A DNA stretch of 64,000 nucleotides from Verrucomicrobiota bacterium (GCA_021325145.1 JAJPHR010000009.1:89506-153505); one strand, 5' to 3'; positions 8,269 to 16,963 are shown, counted from the stretch's first letter. A program made the numbers and translations. The notes: a model not told the origin generated them from the letters alone.

Positions 8269-8895
8269 TTAGGATTGGGCTTGAAATTGGATTTTTTGGC
8301 CCGATGGCGCGCTTGCCGAATTGAGCTGGGCCGCAGCCAGATGGCAAAAGCCCAGACTCTTTTGCGCGCTCGGAAACAACCGGCTTTGTCCTTCGACAAA
8401 CAGGATGCCTTTCTCCAGGTCAACCCGTGCTCCCGCGTTTGGAAAAGGCTCGAAGATGTTATTCAGGAACTGCCGCGAATCGTCCGCCCAACGCACGATA
8501 TGCACTTCCCAGTCCGCCATCGGTTTCACAACGTGATTCAGCCCCGCCGCGGAGGGTCCCAGCAGGATTTCCATGGGATCGACATGGGGCAACAACGAAC
8601 CGACCGCAAATAAAACCAGTTTATCCGGCGGCCAGATCGAACGGCCCAGGGTTCGTACTTGATTGCTCTGCAACAGGGGAAGGCGGGGCAGGAAAAGCTC
8701 CTTTTGGAGCATCTGGACAACAGCCCGGAGTTGTCGGTTTGCCTGCTGCTCCGGGGTCAATTGAGGCCGCCATTGTTCTTCAGTCATTGGCCTTTCGGAA
8801 CACTCGAAGCAAAAATGCTGCTCCACCTGCCGATCCGGAAAAGAATAACCCAGATTGATCGTCGCTTCTCGCTGACCGCACATCTCGCAAAGCAT
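8269..8895 (-). CDS. McsA-like zinc-finger protein, function unknown
   Basis: 208 residues from ATG 8895. The N-terminus has two CxxC pairs (MLCEMCGQ at residues 1-8 and FCFEC at 28-32) spaced as in McsA/UvrB-motif zinc proteins, whose typical start is MLCEECGKRPA. Residues 45-208 match no family I recognise; they contain ILFVEGQSRLFP. The frame is open upstream to 9144, but that would overlap the start of the opposite gene at 9036, so the start beside the zinc motif is chosen. The tRNA-Glu and RelE-like gene follow on the same strand 60 bp downstream. Confidence 0.7.
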   Translation of the reverse strand: MLCEMCGQREATINLGYSFPDRQVEQHFCFECSERPMTEEQWRPQLTPEQQANRQLRAVVQMLQKELFLPRLPLLQSNQVRTLGRSIWPPDKLVLFAVGSLLPHVDPMEILLGPSAAGLNHVVKPMADWEVHIVRWADDSRQFLNNIFEPFPNAGARVDLEKGILFVEGQSRLFPSAQKSLGFCHLAAAQLNSASAPSGQKIQFQAQS

Positions 8896-9035
8896 AAGGC
8901 GAGGATACTGCGGAGGGCGCAAAGCCGCCAGTCCCGTTTTCGCGGCGGGTTTCGGAAAATCCGACCGGAGAAGGATTTGCGGCAACTCGCATTTATCGGT
9001 GGTGTTTATTTGCAAATGCCGTATATTACTTGGCC

Positions 9036-9920
9036 ATGAAACATAGTGCCAAAGCAGCCGCCCGCCTGTTCGGCAGTGTAGTGTCAGCCGCGGGAATTGT
9101 GATGACCGCGCACGGAGCAGTGGACAACAATCCGTACCGCGCAATTATAGAACGGAATGTCTTTGATTTGAAGCCGCCCCCACCGCCGGTCGCGCCTCCG
9201 ACGGTCACCAATACCCCCCCTCCGAACGTGAAGCTGACCGGCATCACCAGCATATTGGGCACGAAGCGGGCATTGTTTATGGTCGGGGCAGCGGCGCAGC
9301 CGGGCAAACCGCCCGGAAAAGAGGAATCTTATATCCTTGAAGAAGGCCAGCGCCAGGGTGTGATTGAGGTCCTCGAGATCAACCAGAAAGCGGCCACCGT
9401 TAAAATCAAGAACGATGGAAATGAGTCGGTTATTGCCTTGGATACCTCCGCCAAGCTTCCGAGCGGTCCGGGGGGACCTCCCGCACTTCCCGGCTTGCCC
9501 GGCGCACCCCACATGCCAACTCTCGCCGCCCCGTCGAATGCCGCTTACAATCGCCAGCCAACCGGCGGCGCAGGGGTGCCGGTTCCCAATTTTTCCCAAT
9601 ACAGCCAATCTGGCGCAAATAACGGCAACGGTTTGTCCACTCTGCCCACCCGGGCATTGCGAACCGGGAATGGAGTGGACCCATTGCAACTGCTGGGACA
9701 ACAGCCCCAACAGGCACAACAGGCCCAGTCAGACCCGCTGCAACAAACGGCCAACCTGAGCCCGGAGGAAAAGTATGTCATGATGGAGGTCGAGCGCCAA
9801 CGCACAAAGAGTCTGACCGAAGCCGGTCTCCTTCCTGAAATGCCGCCCACGCCTTTGTCCCCGATGTTGCAGCAGAATAACGAGGGGAACAACAACAACG
9901 GGACCACGGGCCGCCGGTAA
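9036..9920 (+). CDS. Secreted GspC/PilP-like protein with low-complexity tail
   Basis: 294 residues from ATG 9036 (a TTG two codons earlier is less likely). A signal peptide or N-terminal anchor covers about residues 1-30. Then comes NPYRAIIERNVFDLKPPPPP, which resembles the homology region of type II secretion GspC and pilus PilP proteins (a conserved N/R-N-x-F start followed by a proline linker). A small beta domain follows with KLTGITSILGTKRALFMV, ILEEGQRQGVIEVLEI and AATVKIKNDG. From about residue 150 the protein is Pro/Gln/Asn-rich. No secretion ATPase or pseudopilin gene is adjacent. A pilMNOPQ cluster lies 34 kb away. Confidence 0.7.
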   Translation: MKHSAKAAARLFGSVVSAAGIVMTAHGAVDNNPYRAIIERNVFDLKPPPPPVAPPTVTNTPPPNVKLTGITSILGTKRALFMVGAAAQPGKPPGKEESYILEEGQRQGVIEVLEINQKAATVKIKNDGNESVIALDTSAKLPSGPGGPPALPGLPGAPHMPTLAAPSNAAYNRQPTGGAGVPVPNFSQYSQSGANNGNGLSTLPTRALRTGNGVDPLQLLGQQPQQAQQAQSDPLQQTANLSPEEKYVMMEVERQRTKSLTEAGLLPEMPPTPLSPMLQQNNEGNNNNGTTGRR

Positions 9921-10050
9921 TTTGCTTGCCGGCAGTTACCTGAATATTTTCCACGCACGGCAAAGCTGCCACCAAAGGAGCGGCTTGATGCTGCTTCAAC
10001 AATGCGGTGTAATGCTAATTCCAGCTTGAAACTGCACTTTTGCTCCGCAA

Positions 10051-10115
10051 ATTCAGAGACGGCCACAGATAATGAACCAGGCCGGCTTTCTCATTATCCG
10101 CGGCCGTCTCCGAAT
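10051..10115 (-). repeat. 25-bp-stem inverted repeat, better paired in minus-strand RNA
   Basis: Arms 10051-10075 and 10091-10115 around a 15-nt loop. In the minus-strand transcript all 25 positions pair, three of them as G-U. In the plus-strand transcript the same three positions are A-C mismatches. No T-run follows on either strand, so it is not a standard terminator. Confidence 0.75.
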
Positions 10116-10146
10116 CTGTGAGGAATGCTGCAATTGCGAACAAAAA

Positions 10147-10155
10147 TGGTATAAT
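10147..10155 (+). promoter_or_regulatory. Possible extended -10 promoter
   Basis: TGGTATAAT matches the extended -10 form TGnTATAAT. No -35 box is seen at 17 bp, which extended -10 promoters can do without. No coding gene lies downstream on this strand, so the target would be a noncoding RNA. Chance occurrence is possible. Confidence 0.3.
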
Positions 10156-10433
10156 GCCTCAGTGAAGTGCGGCACAAACGGCAGGCAGCGCCAACGGCGC
10201 AGCCTCATGCCAGCCTGGGGCGGCGGTTCGGATTTCCTGTCGCAAACATCATCAGGGCCGTAAGCCAAGTCCAAGGTCTTCCAATGCCATTAATCATCGC
10301 AAGCCAAACCACGCCCGATTGATGGATCGCTCGCTGGCGCTTCCCGGTTTGTTTTGTACTGATTGCCTGGGCCGATGGCCGAGGCTGGCATGAATAGGGC
10401 CTTTGGCCCGTCACCAGATCCGGGAGCGACAAG

Positions 10434-10550
10434 GTATGAAGTCCCACCTTCTGGCGGGACCCGCGCGAACACGATGACTTGGAAAATTTCCAACCTGCTT
10501 CGCAATGCGTCAGCCCTACCGGCTAAAGCCGGACTCCGCACCTTGGAATG
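10434..10550. repeat. Roughly 117-bp hairpin element, copy 1
   Basis: A composite of a hairpin at 10441-10460 (GTCCC...GGGAC), the palindrome TTGGAAAATTTCCAA at 10479-10493, and the hairpin CCGGCTAAAGCCGG at 10519-10532. The ends are near-inverted copies (GTATGAAGTCCC at the left; ACTCCGCAC at the right). The same order and spacing occur at 22682-22802. This looks like a small non-autonomous element. Confidence 0.75.
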
Positions 10551-10586
10551 TCTCAGCCGCGATTCCAAGCCTGCTTAATGGGCAAA

Positions 10587-10613
10587 TAAAAAAGCCGCCC
10601 TTTCGAGCGGCTT
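10587..10613 (-). terminator. Rho-independent terminator of the PEP-CTERM gene
   Basis: On the minus strand: AGCCGC, a short GC-rich interior with a GAAA loop, GCGGCT, then TTTTTTATT. It starts 26 bp after the stop codon of the gene at 10639-11316. Confidence 0.85.
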
Positions 10614-10638
10614 GTGAAGAAGTTACGAACCCAATGGG

Positions 10639-11316
10639 TTACTTGCGGCGGCGGAACAAGAGCAAGCCAGCCGCGCCCAAACCAGCCAACGCGATCGTTG
10701 AGGGTTCGGGAGCTGGGGTAACCAAGCTGAAGCTGGTCCAGCCAGCATACGTGGTAGGCTCGGCCGGATTAGCACCTCCGCCCAACAACGTTCCGGTGAC
10801 GACAGTGCCGCTTCCGATTTGGGAATTCGGATCACCGCTGGCGAACGCAGCCAGAGCTTGCGCCCAAGTCGTGACAGTTCCACCCTCAGTGGAGAACGCG
10901 CCAAAGCACCAATTGATCGTGCTGTTTCCTGGAACACCCGGGACTACGAATGCACCAAGTGAAACCATCGTCCCAGCCGGCCTTGCCGTTGCCGTTGCAG
11001 CGGTCTGGAAAGGCACAGTAGTTCCCACTGACATCTGAGAAGGGACTGTGCTGCTGGTCGAATACAGGAATACCATGTCATACCCAGCCTGCAACGGAAC
11101 GCCACCGTACACTGTCGTGCCCAAAGGAGTTCCGCCGTTTTGATAGCTCGTGGTTCCCGGATTGCCAACCTGCTGAACGCCAGGACTGGCTGGATTGGGA
11201 GAGAAGATCGGCGCGACAAAGGTGCCTTTCGAGAAGTTACCAATGTCGATGGTTCCCTGGGCAAACGCGCCCAAGGTCGCGGCACTTAGAACCGCTGTGA
11301 GGATTATTTTCTTCAT
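10639..11316 (-). CDS. PEP-CTERM sorted secreted protein
   Basis: 225 residues. The signal peptide is MKKIILTAVLSAATLGAFAQ. The C-terminal sorting signal is APEPSTIALAGLGAAGLL followed by FRRRK: a PEP motif, a membrane helix and a basic tail, as expected for exosortase/PEP-CTERM processing. The middle part is Gly/Thr/Pro-rich with no known enzyme motif (PGTTSYQNGGTPLGTTVYGG). Exosortase substrates are usually surface or exopolysaccharide-associated; no exosortase gene is in the window. It lies 60 bp downstream of the gene at 11377-12126 on the same strand and is followed by a terminator, so the two may share a transcript. Confidence 0.9.
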   Translation of the reverse strand: MKKIILTAVLSAATLGAFAQGTIDIGNFSKGTFVAPIFSPNPASPGVQQVGNPGTTSYQNGGTPLGTTVYGGVPLQAGYDMVFLYSTSSTVPSQMSVGTTVPFQTAATATARPAGTMVSLGAFVVPGVPGNSTINWCFGAFSTEGGTVTTWAQALAAFASGDPNSQIGSGTVVTGTLLGGGANPAEPTTYAGWTSFSLVTPAPEPSTIALAGLGAAGLLLFRRRK

Positions 11317-11376
11317 GGTTTGGATTTGGTGTAGGTTGTTAAGTAGTCGTTTGGTTAATTGCTTTCTGGCATTCGG

Positions 11377-12126
11377 TTATTGGACGGTGAAGTTTTGCGG
11401 CCAGCTGAAGGCGACGCCCTGGTTGTTCTGATAGAAGAATCCTTGACCCACGCCAATCAGCGGACCGTTGGTGGCGTTCACAAGGTTGTTGTAGGCGGGA
11501 TTTCCGACTGTCCACGTGTAAGGAGCATAGGCGTTTTTGTTAAAACCTATAAAGCTACCACCGATCAAGAAGAGAACACTGTCGCCCGCTCCGTTGGTCG
11601 GGCTGGCATTAGACAGACCACCAGCCAAGCCTAAGAATGCCAAGTTGGTAGCCACCGGCCATTGAGAGCCTTGCAAGCTGTAGCCCGTCGGAATGTTATT
11701 GGTCGAACCCTGCACCACCGTGCCAACGAAGGTATTCGTGAACACAGTTCCGGGATTGTTAAAATAGAAGCCGGTACCAGGGACCAGTTGAAGGTTTGGG
11801 TTTCCCCAGCCACCATTGCTTACACCAGCGCCGGGAGCATACGGATTGCTCACATCACCGTTAACAAACCCTGTCCCACTCCACTGCAGAACAGTACAGC
11901 CGAGTGCTGGGCTGTATGCACCCGCGTTGGTGCTGCTCCCTAGAAAGAGTGCGTTGACCGAGTTGTCCGTCGCGTTCAGCGGATTGACCAGCATGTTATA
12001 GCCGTGAGGAATCACGACATTCACATAGCCGACCACGTTGACCGAATAGACGTTTTGCGCTGTCGCACTGGACAACGCCCCTACCGCAAAGGCTGCGGCG
12101 CCTAATACTGCTGTATTTGTTCTCAT
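11377..12126 (-). CDS. Secreted protein of the VYSVNVVGYVNV type, function unknown
   Basis: 249 residues: signal peptide up to SSATAQ (about residue 24), then NVYSVNVVGYVNVVIPHGYN, a mature N-terminus I associate with secreted Verrucomicrobiota proteins. The rest is Gly/Asn/Thr-rich beta-type sequence, including GTGFYFNNPG and GVGQGFFYQNNQG, two related blocks that suggest an internal duplication. No catalytic motif is visible. It has a good sigma-70-like promoter just upstream (12162-12190), and the PEP-CTERM gene follows 60 bp downstream. Confidence 0.82.
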   Translation of the reverse strand: MRTNTAVLGAAAFAVGALSSATAQNVYSVNVVGYVNVVIPHGYNMLVNPLNATDNSVNALFLGSSTNAGAYSPALGCTVLQWSGTGFVNGDVSNPYAPGAGVSNGGWGNPNLQLVPGTGFYFNNPGTVFTNTFVGTVVQGSTNNIPTGYSLQGSQWPVATNLAFLGLAGGLSNASPTNGAGDSVLFLIGGSFIGFNKNAYAPYTWTVGNPAYNNLVNATNGPLIGVGQGFFYQNNQGVAFSWPQNFTVQ

Positions 12127-12161
12127 GTTTTTTTACGTTTGTTGTTACCGTGTGTGCCGCC

Positions 12162-12190
12162 ACTATCTCAGACCCGCAATGGGGTGTCAA
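12162..12190 (-). promoter_or_regulatory. Sigma-70-like promoter of the VYSVNVVGYVNV gene
   Basis: On the minus strand: TTGACA (12185-12190), a 17-bp spacer, GATAGT (12162-12167, 4 of 6 to TATAAT). It lies 36 bp upstream of the ATG at 12126. Confidence 0.65.
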
Positions 12191-12353
12191 CATATTTTTC
12201 GCTTTTTTTTGAACATTTTCTAAGCCTGAATTTCATGCCCAAAACTAAGTCAAATTGACCCATCCCAATCCTTGATTTGTTCGCCTTGAATACCGGGTTT
12301 CTACGGGCTGATTACCGGCGGAATTATCACAACTGCAAGGTTTTGCCAATACT

Positions 12354-13487
12354 TCAGGGGCGAACCATCACCTTCAGAGCCCCGGGTTGTGGATGCGCCG
12401 CCAATTCGATGGCTTCCGCCGTCTTTTCCAAGGCAAATTCATGAGTGATGAGAGGGCGAATATCCAACCGCCTTGAGAGCACAAGTCGTGCCACTTCCTT
12501 CTGTAAAGTAAAGTCTGCTGAATAACTTCCAAAAATATCCTTCTCATCCACGCACACGTTGGACAAATCCAGTTTCGTCAGCGTCCCGCGCCGCGTGTGG
12601 GCAAAAAGCAACAGTTGGCCGCCTCCGCGTAACAACGACTGTGCTTCGGTCATCGCCTCATCCGAGGGCACGGCCAGCACGGCGGCATCCAACCCGCGTC
12701 CCCGAGTCAAACGGTCCACAATCTCGTTGAGAACGCCGCTGGACCGTGGAGGGTGGAGCGTGGAGCGTGGCGTCGTGTTGGTGGGCGCCTTGCCGCCTGA
12801 AGGCGGGACTCCGTGCCTCAGTTGATCAGGTTCTTTGGGATTGAAAACCCGCGTTGCTCCCCATTGGCGGGCAATTTCGAGCCTTGAGGAAAGAAAATCG
12901 GTGGCAATGACCTTCAGGCCTTGGAGCGCGAGCAGGCGCGTGAACACCAGCCCGATGGGCCCCTGGCCTGCCACCAAAACGGCGTCTCCCCGCAGCAGGT
13001 TAAGTCGTTTCACCGCTTTGAGGACGGTGTTGACGGGTTCCTGCATGGCACCTTCGACGAAGGTGTTGCGCGCGGGAATCTTCACCACGCCAGGCAGGAC
13101 GAAGCGCATTACGCGGACGTATTCCGCATAACCGCCGCCGGCGGGTTCAAAGCCGGCGGTGATGCCGGTGCGTTTGTATTGCGCGCATTGGGCGAATGAC
13201 CGGTGCCGGCACGCATGACAATCGAGACAAGGCACGTGATGATGCAGCGCGACGCGATCGCCGACCCGAAAGCCCCTGACCCGCGCGCCAAGGCGTACGA
13301 TGGTTCCGGCGGTTTCATGCCCAAACACTCGAGGCGGGGAGACGGTGCCATACTGAATTTTCTTGATGTCGGTGGGGCAGACGCCGCAGGCGGCGACTTT
13401 GACCAGCAATTCGTCGCTCCGGATGCGGGGCACCGGCAGGGTCTCGAGCCGCAAATCATTGATGCCGCGATAAACGACAGCGCGCAT
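12354..13487 (-). CDS. Zinc-dependent alcohol dehydrogenase (MDR family) with repeat-derived insertion
   Basis: 377 residues from ATG 13487 (MRAVVYRG). Catalytic zinc ligands are C37 in CGVCPTD and H57-E58 in GHE. The structural zinc site is C87, C90, C93 and C101. The NAD(P) Rossmann motif VAGQGPIGL is at about 172-180. This is the sorbitol/threonine-dehydrogenase-like branch; the substrate is unknown. Residues about 222-251 are unusual: the DNA for them is a 7-bp tandem tract (12745-12772) plus half of the hairpin element found elsewhere (12787-12818), inserted in frame between GATRVFNPKEPD and NEIVDRLTRG. The frame stays open to 13925 upstream, but family alignment supports 13487. Confidence 0.88.
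   Translation of the reverse strand: MRAVVYRGINDLRLETLPVPRIRSDELLVKVAACGVCPTDIKKIQYGTVSPPRVFGHETAGTIVRLGARVRGFRVGDRVALHHHVPCLDCHACRHRSFAQCAQYKRTGITAGFEPAGGGYAEYVRVMRFVLPGVVKIPARNTFVEGAMQEPVNTVLKAVKRLNLLRGDAVLVAGQGPIGLVFTRLLALQGLKVIATDFLSSRLEIARQWGATRVFNPKEPDQLRHGVPPSGGKAPTNTTPRSTLHPPRSSGVLNEIVDRLTRGRGLDAAVLAVPSDEAMTEAQSLLRGGGQLLLFAHTRRGTLTKLDLSNVCVDEKDIFGSYSADFTLQKEVARLVLSRRLDIRPLITHEFALEKTAEAIELAAHPQPGALKVMVRP
12745..12772. repeat. Heptanucleotide tract CGTGGAG inside the dehydrogenase gene
   Basis: Four 7-bp units: CGTGGAG, GGTGGAG, CGTGGAG, CGTGGCG. It codes (minus strand) for TTPRSTLHPPRSS, which has no place in the MDR fold. Confidence 0.88.
12787..12818. repeat. Half copy of the hairpin element inside the dehydrogenase gene
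   Basis: CCGCCTGAAGGCGG (12793-12806) followed by GACTCCGTGCC, matching the right half of the elements at 10434-10550 and 22682-22802. Read on the minus strand it codes for RHGVPPSGGKAP, in frame with the enzyme. Confidence 0.75.
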
Positions 13488-13688
13488 CGTGCGGGGAATT
13501 TCGGCGGTCACGATGTTGAAGATAAGAGGAACGGGAGGTAAGGGCCAAGAAAATAGGCGAGGCGGGAAGGTAAACATCGCGCTGCGACGTCCCTGCCAAC
13601 ATGCCAACGGTGAGGAGCTGCGCTTGGTGTTGGAGGAGGCGGGTTTTGAGATTGCATCCCAGAAAAGCGTTAAACACAATCGAATGCC

Positions 13689-16373
13689 ATGACCGCAAAG
13701 AACCAAAGCCGCCTGGCAATCGCCGTGTTGGCAGTGGGATTGGCAGGCGGGCTGGGGTGGTTCTGGTGGTTGTGCTGCCGGAGTACAAAGATTGATTTTC
13801 TGACGAAATCCGGATCCGCAGAGTGGATCCTCTATCCCAAACCGCCCGACGGTCTGGCCGAGACACACGGGCAGTTGAGCACGGAATTCCGGCGTCGTTT
13901 TGTTTTGGATCGGGTTCCCGCACAAGCCATTTTGGCAGTGCGGAGTTTGAAGCGGTGCGCGATTACTATCAATGGGAAGGCAGGCACCGGCTCCAGACTG
14001 GTGGCGAACTGGAGGCAGCCGCTTGAACTCGAGGTCTCAAGCATGCTGCAGGCGGGCACGAACGAACTTTCAGCCGTCGTATTTAATAGCAATGGTCCGC
14101 CCGCTTTGTGGCTTAGTTTCAAAGCGGGCGGCCAACGGCTGGATTCGGATCGGGACTGGGATTGTTCTGAGGCGGGAGCTGTCTGGCGCAAGGCTCGGCT
14201 GGCTTCAGAGCCGATGGCCCTGCAGAAAGGGAATCGACTTTTCGGAGGGGAGAACACGCTGGATTCGGCAATCAGGCGGTGGCGGGCATTGCTGGTGTTC
14301 GTGGTCCTTTCCGGCGGTGTCATCGGCACCGGTGCCTGGTGGCTTAAACGGCGCGGAGGAATTTCCTCCCAGCCGGCTGCCCCCGTGCTTTCACCGCGAT
14401 TGGCAGCCTGGGCGCTCGCGGGCGTCGCCATCCTTTGGACCGCGCTTTTTCTGCATAACCTTGGCTTGTTGCCTAATACCGTTGGCTTCGACAGCCTGGA
14501 TCATCTGGCTTACATCGATTTCATCCGCACCAACTGGGCGCTGCCGTTGCCGAGTGATGGGATGGAGATGTATCACGCCCCGCTCTATTACCTCCTTTGC
14601 AATGTGGTCCTGGCACCTTTTTTCGCGGGTGCTTTCAGCGATACGGTCATTTATGCGATGCGGATATTGGGACTTTTGATCGGGATCTCAAATTGCGTGT
14701 TCATCTTCCTGAGCTGCCGCTTGCTGTTCCCCTGGAGGGCGGGCGCGCAACTTTTCGGGCTGGTGCTGGCGGCTTGCCTGCCGGCGCACCTTTACCTCTG
14801 CCACTATATTACCAATGAGCCGCTGGTTGCGGCTCTGGTGTCGGGCGCGATCTACTTTTGTTTGCGCATCGTCACGGGAAAGGTCGTTTCGTGGCGGCTG
14901 TCCGCGGCGGCGGGATTGTGCCTGGGCGGCGCACTGCTGACTAAAGTTACGGCGCTGCTGGCGGTGCCTTTTGTCGTGGGAGCACTGGCGCATTGGCTGT
15001 TAATTACCCGGCCCCGAGATTTTCGCGCCTGGACCGCCACGCTCGGAGTTCTGGCGGTGAGCAGCCTTGCTGTAGCCGGCTGGCATTACGCTCGAATGTG
15101 GATTTATTGCGGCACGCCGATTATCAATATCCCGGGAACAGGGCCGGGGAGCCAACTTTGGGCCGACGACGGTTTTCGGACCAGCGCATACTATGCCCGC
15201 TTTGGTGAATGTTTGGTTCGTCCGGCTTACAGCGTGTTCAGCAGCTTTGGCGATGGTATTTACTCGACACTCTGGGGTGACGCGCTTTATGGGGGGCAGG
15301 CGTCAGTGGCTTTTCGTCCGCCTTGGAATTATGATTTGATGGCTATCGGCGCCCTGCTTGCGTTGACCCCCACGCTGATCATTCTGTTGGGGGCGGGCAC
15401 GGCGTTCTGGAGGTTTGCGCGGCGGCCAGAGCCGGCTTGGTCATTGCTGATCGGTTTGGGCTGCGCGACGTTCGCCGCTGTGCTCTATGTGAGTCTCAAA
15501 CTGCCTTTCTACTTCAACGTGAAGGCCTTTTATTGCTTGATCGCGCTGCTCCCGGTCTGCGCGTTTGGCGCGGTGGGTTGGGAAACCCTGGGCCGCAGGG
15601 TGGGGAAGTTTCAGATTATGCTGGCGGTTGCTTTGGGTGTATGGGCGATCAATGCTTATGCCTGTTTCTGGATCCCGAGTGGAGCGGCGGCGACGTCGGT
15701 CACACGCGGTTTGTTCCTCCTGCGGGAGCACCGGTTTGACGACGCTGTGCCGTTCTTCGAGGGCGTCCTGCGGCACGACCCGCGTAATGTTACGGCGAGA
15801 AAGATGTTCGCCATGGGATTGTCCGCTCAAAGCCAGCCCGAGGAAGCCCGCGCGCGCATTGAACCAGTGCTGAACGATGCCCCAGATGACGCCGAAGCTC
15901 GTCTGATGGTGGCATCAATCCTGGCCAGGCAAGGCCAGATGGAAGCCGCAGTCCACCAGGCGACGAAGGCATTGGAATTGGCCCCTGACCAGGCGGATGG
16001 CTATCCAAGTCTGTGTGAGTGGCTGTCGCGATTGGGCCGGGATCAGGAGGCGGCCACGATCGCACGGGAAGGATTGCGACTCAAGCCCACCAGTCCGGAA
16101 CTGCATTATTTGCTCGGCTTGACCCTTGCGAAGCTCGGCGAGCAAGCGGAAGGTGCGGAGCAATTACGGTTGGCTTGTGACTTTAAGCCGGACGAAACAT
16201 GGGCGGGCACTCTGGCGGCCGTCTATGCCAGGGCCGGACAGTTCGATCAGGCAATTGACGCCATTACCAAGGCAATCAAGCTGGCAGAAACTTCAGGTAA
16301 TCAAGACTTGGCGGCGACCAACCGCAAGCTGCTTGAACTTTACCAGGCCCGGCGTGCCTTTCACCAGGAATGA
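13689..16373 (+). CDS. Glycosyltransferase-39-like membrane protein with TPR tail
   Basis: 894 residues. Residues 8-30 form a membrane anchor. About 35-185 is a periplasmic beta-sandwich-like domain (ISCAP-type residues are absent; it has QPLELEVSSMLQAGTNELSA, resembling sugar-binding domains that precede glycoside enzymes). A polytopic GT-C type core covers about 195-660, with LGLLPNTVGFDSLDHLAYID in its first loop. TPR repeats cover about 680-880, ending TNRKLLELYQARRAFHQE. The end is shared with the proteins at 5438 and 17073. It probably glycosylates exported molecules; donor and acceptor are unknown. The stop overlaps the next start (ATGA), so the genes are translationally coupled. Confidence 0.82.
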   Translation: MTAKNQSRLAIAVLAVGLAGGLGWFWWLCCRSTKIDFLTKSGSAEWILYPKPPDGLAETHGQLSTEFRRRFVLDRVPAQAILAVRSLKRCAITINGKAGTGSRLVANWRQPLELEVSSMLQAGTNELSAVVFNSNGPPALWLSFKAGGQRLDSDRDWDCSEAGAVWRKARLASEPMALQKGNRLFGGENTLDSAIRRWRALLVFVVLSGGVIGTGAWWLKRRGGISSQPAAPVLSPRLAAWALAGVAILWTALFLHNLGLLPNTVGFDSLDHLAYIDFIRTNWALPLPSDGMEMYHAPLYYLLCNVVLAPFFAGAFSDTVIYAMRILGLLIGISNCVFIFLSCRLLFPWRAGAQLFGLVLAACLPAHLYLCHYITNEPLVAALVSGAIYFCLRIVTGKVVSWRLSAAAGLCLGGALLTKVTALLAVPFVVGALAHWLLITRPRDFRAWTATLGVLAVSSLAVAGWHYARMWIYCGTPIINIPGTGPGSQLWADDGFRTSAYYARFGECLVRPAYSVFSSFGDGIYSTLWGDALYGGQASVAFRPPWNYDLMAIGALLALTPTLIILLGAGTAFWRFARRPEPAWSLLIGLGCATFAAVLYVSLKLPFYFNVKAFYCLIALLPVCAFGAVGWETLGRRVGKFQIMLAVALGVWAINAYACFWIPSGAAATSVTRGLFLLREHRFDDAVPFFEGVLRHDPRNVTARKMFAMGLSAQSQPEEARARIEPVLNDAPDDAEARLMVASILARQGQMEAAVHQATKALELAPDQADGYPSLCEWLSRLGRDQEAATIAREGLRLKPTSPELHYLLGLTLAKLGEQAEGAEQLRLACDFKPDETWAGTLAAVYARAGQFDQAIDAITKAIKLAETSGNQDLAATNRKLLELYQARRAFHQE

Positions 16374-16963
16374 ATCGCCGCATAGTCATCTGGCTCGCTA
16401 TTGGTCTGGTTTTGGTGGCAGCGTTGCTGATCCTGATCATGACGCGCGTTTCGAACGGGCCGGCACTCGTTTTTGTCAAGTATGTGCAACCGGGTCAGTC
16501 CGGCCCAGCCTTCGCGGTTCTTACTCTCACCAATGTGACCAGTGATTATTACATTCCGAAGGTCTCCGCCGCGTGGGGCAATATTTTCCCGGCGTATTTT
16601 TACCGTGAGAAGCCAAAACACTCCTGGATTCCAACTGCGGTTCACAAAGCACCGGCGCCCACCGCGGAATTGGCGGCAAGCTGGTCCGTTACGCCGGAAT
16701 TTTTTATATCTGGCGGCGGGATTTCCACGGTCCTTATCCCGATCACGCCCGGAACCACGCCGCGAAAGGTCGGCTTCGACTATTTCATCCGGCGCCGCTA
16801 TTCAGGCAAGAACGCGCTCATAAAAAAAGTGGTCAGCGTGACCAATCATCTTCGCCAGTGGCTGAAGTTAGGTGTTGATTGGCGTCAGCAGACGGTGTGG
16901 TGCCCAACCTACCTCTCCGTGCCCACGAATGGGGTTGTGGCTACGAACTCCGCGAATTTGTGA
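16370..16963 (+). CDS. Membrane-anchored protein of unknown function
   Basis: 197 residues, not recognised. One N-terminal membrane segment (IVIWLAIGLVLVAALLILIM, residues 5-24) is followed by a periplasmic beta-rich domain (FAVLTLTNVTSDYYIPKVSA, FFISGGGISTVLIPITPG). The segment ALVFVKYVQPGQSGPAFAVL describes a fold with alternating strands and could be an immunoglobulin-like domain. The start overlaps the stop of the glycosyltransferase-like gene upstream by 4 bp, and a second such gene starts 109 bp downstream. It is therefore probably an accessory of that pair. Confidence 0.72.
   Translation: MNRRIVIWLAIGLVLVAALLILIMTRVSNGPALVFVKYVQPGQSGPAFAVLTLTNVTSDYYIPKVSAAWGNIFPAYFYREKPKHSWIPTAVHKAPAPTAELAASWSVTPEFFISGGGISTVLIPITPGTTPRKVGFDYFIRRRYSGKNALIKKVVSVTNHLRQWLKLGVDWRQQTVWCPTYLSVPTNGVVATNSANL

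Larger units (their letters stand above)
9921..10586. other. 666-bp noncoding gap between convergent genes
   Basis: No convincing gene here. It holds a 25-bp stem inverted repeat (10051-10115), a possible extended -10 promoter (10147-10155), a roughly 117-bp hairpin element (10434-10550), and the start of a terminator region for the downstream minus-strand gene. Short open frames in this interval lack family features. Confidence 0.7.
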
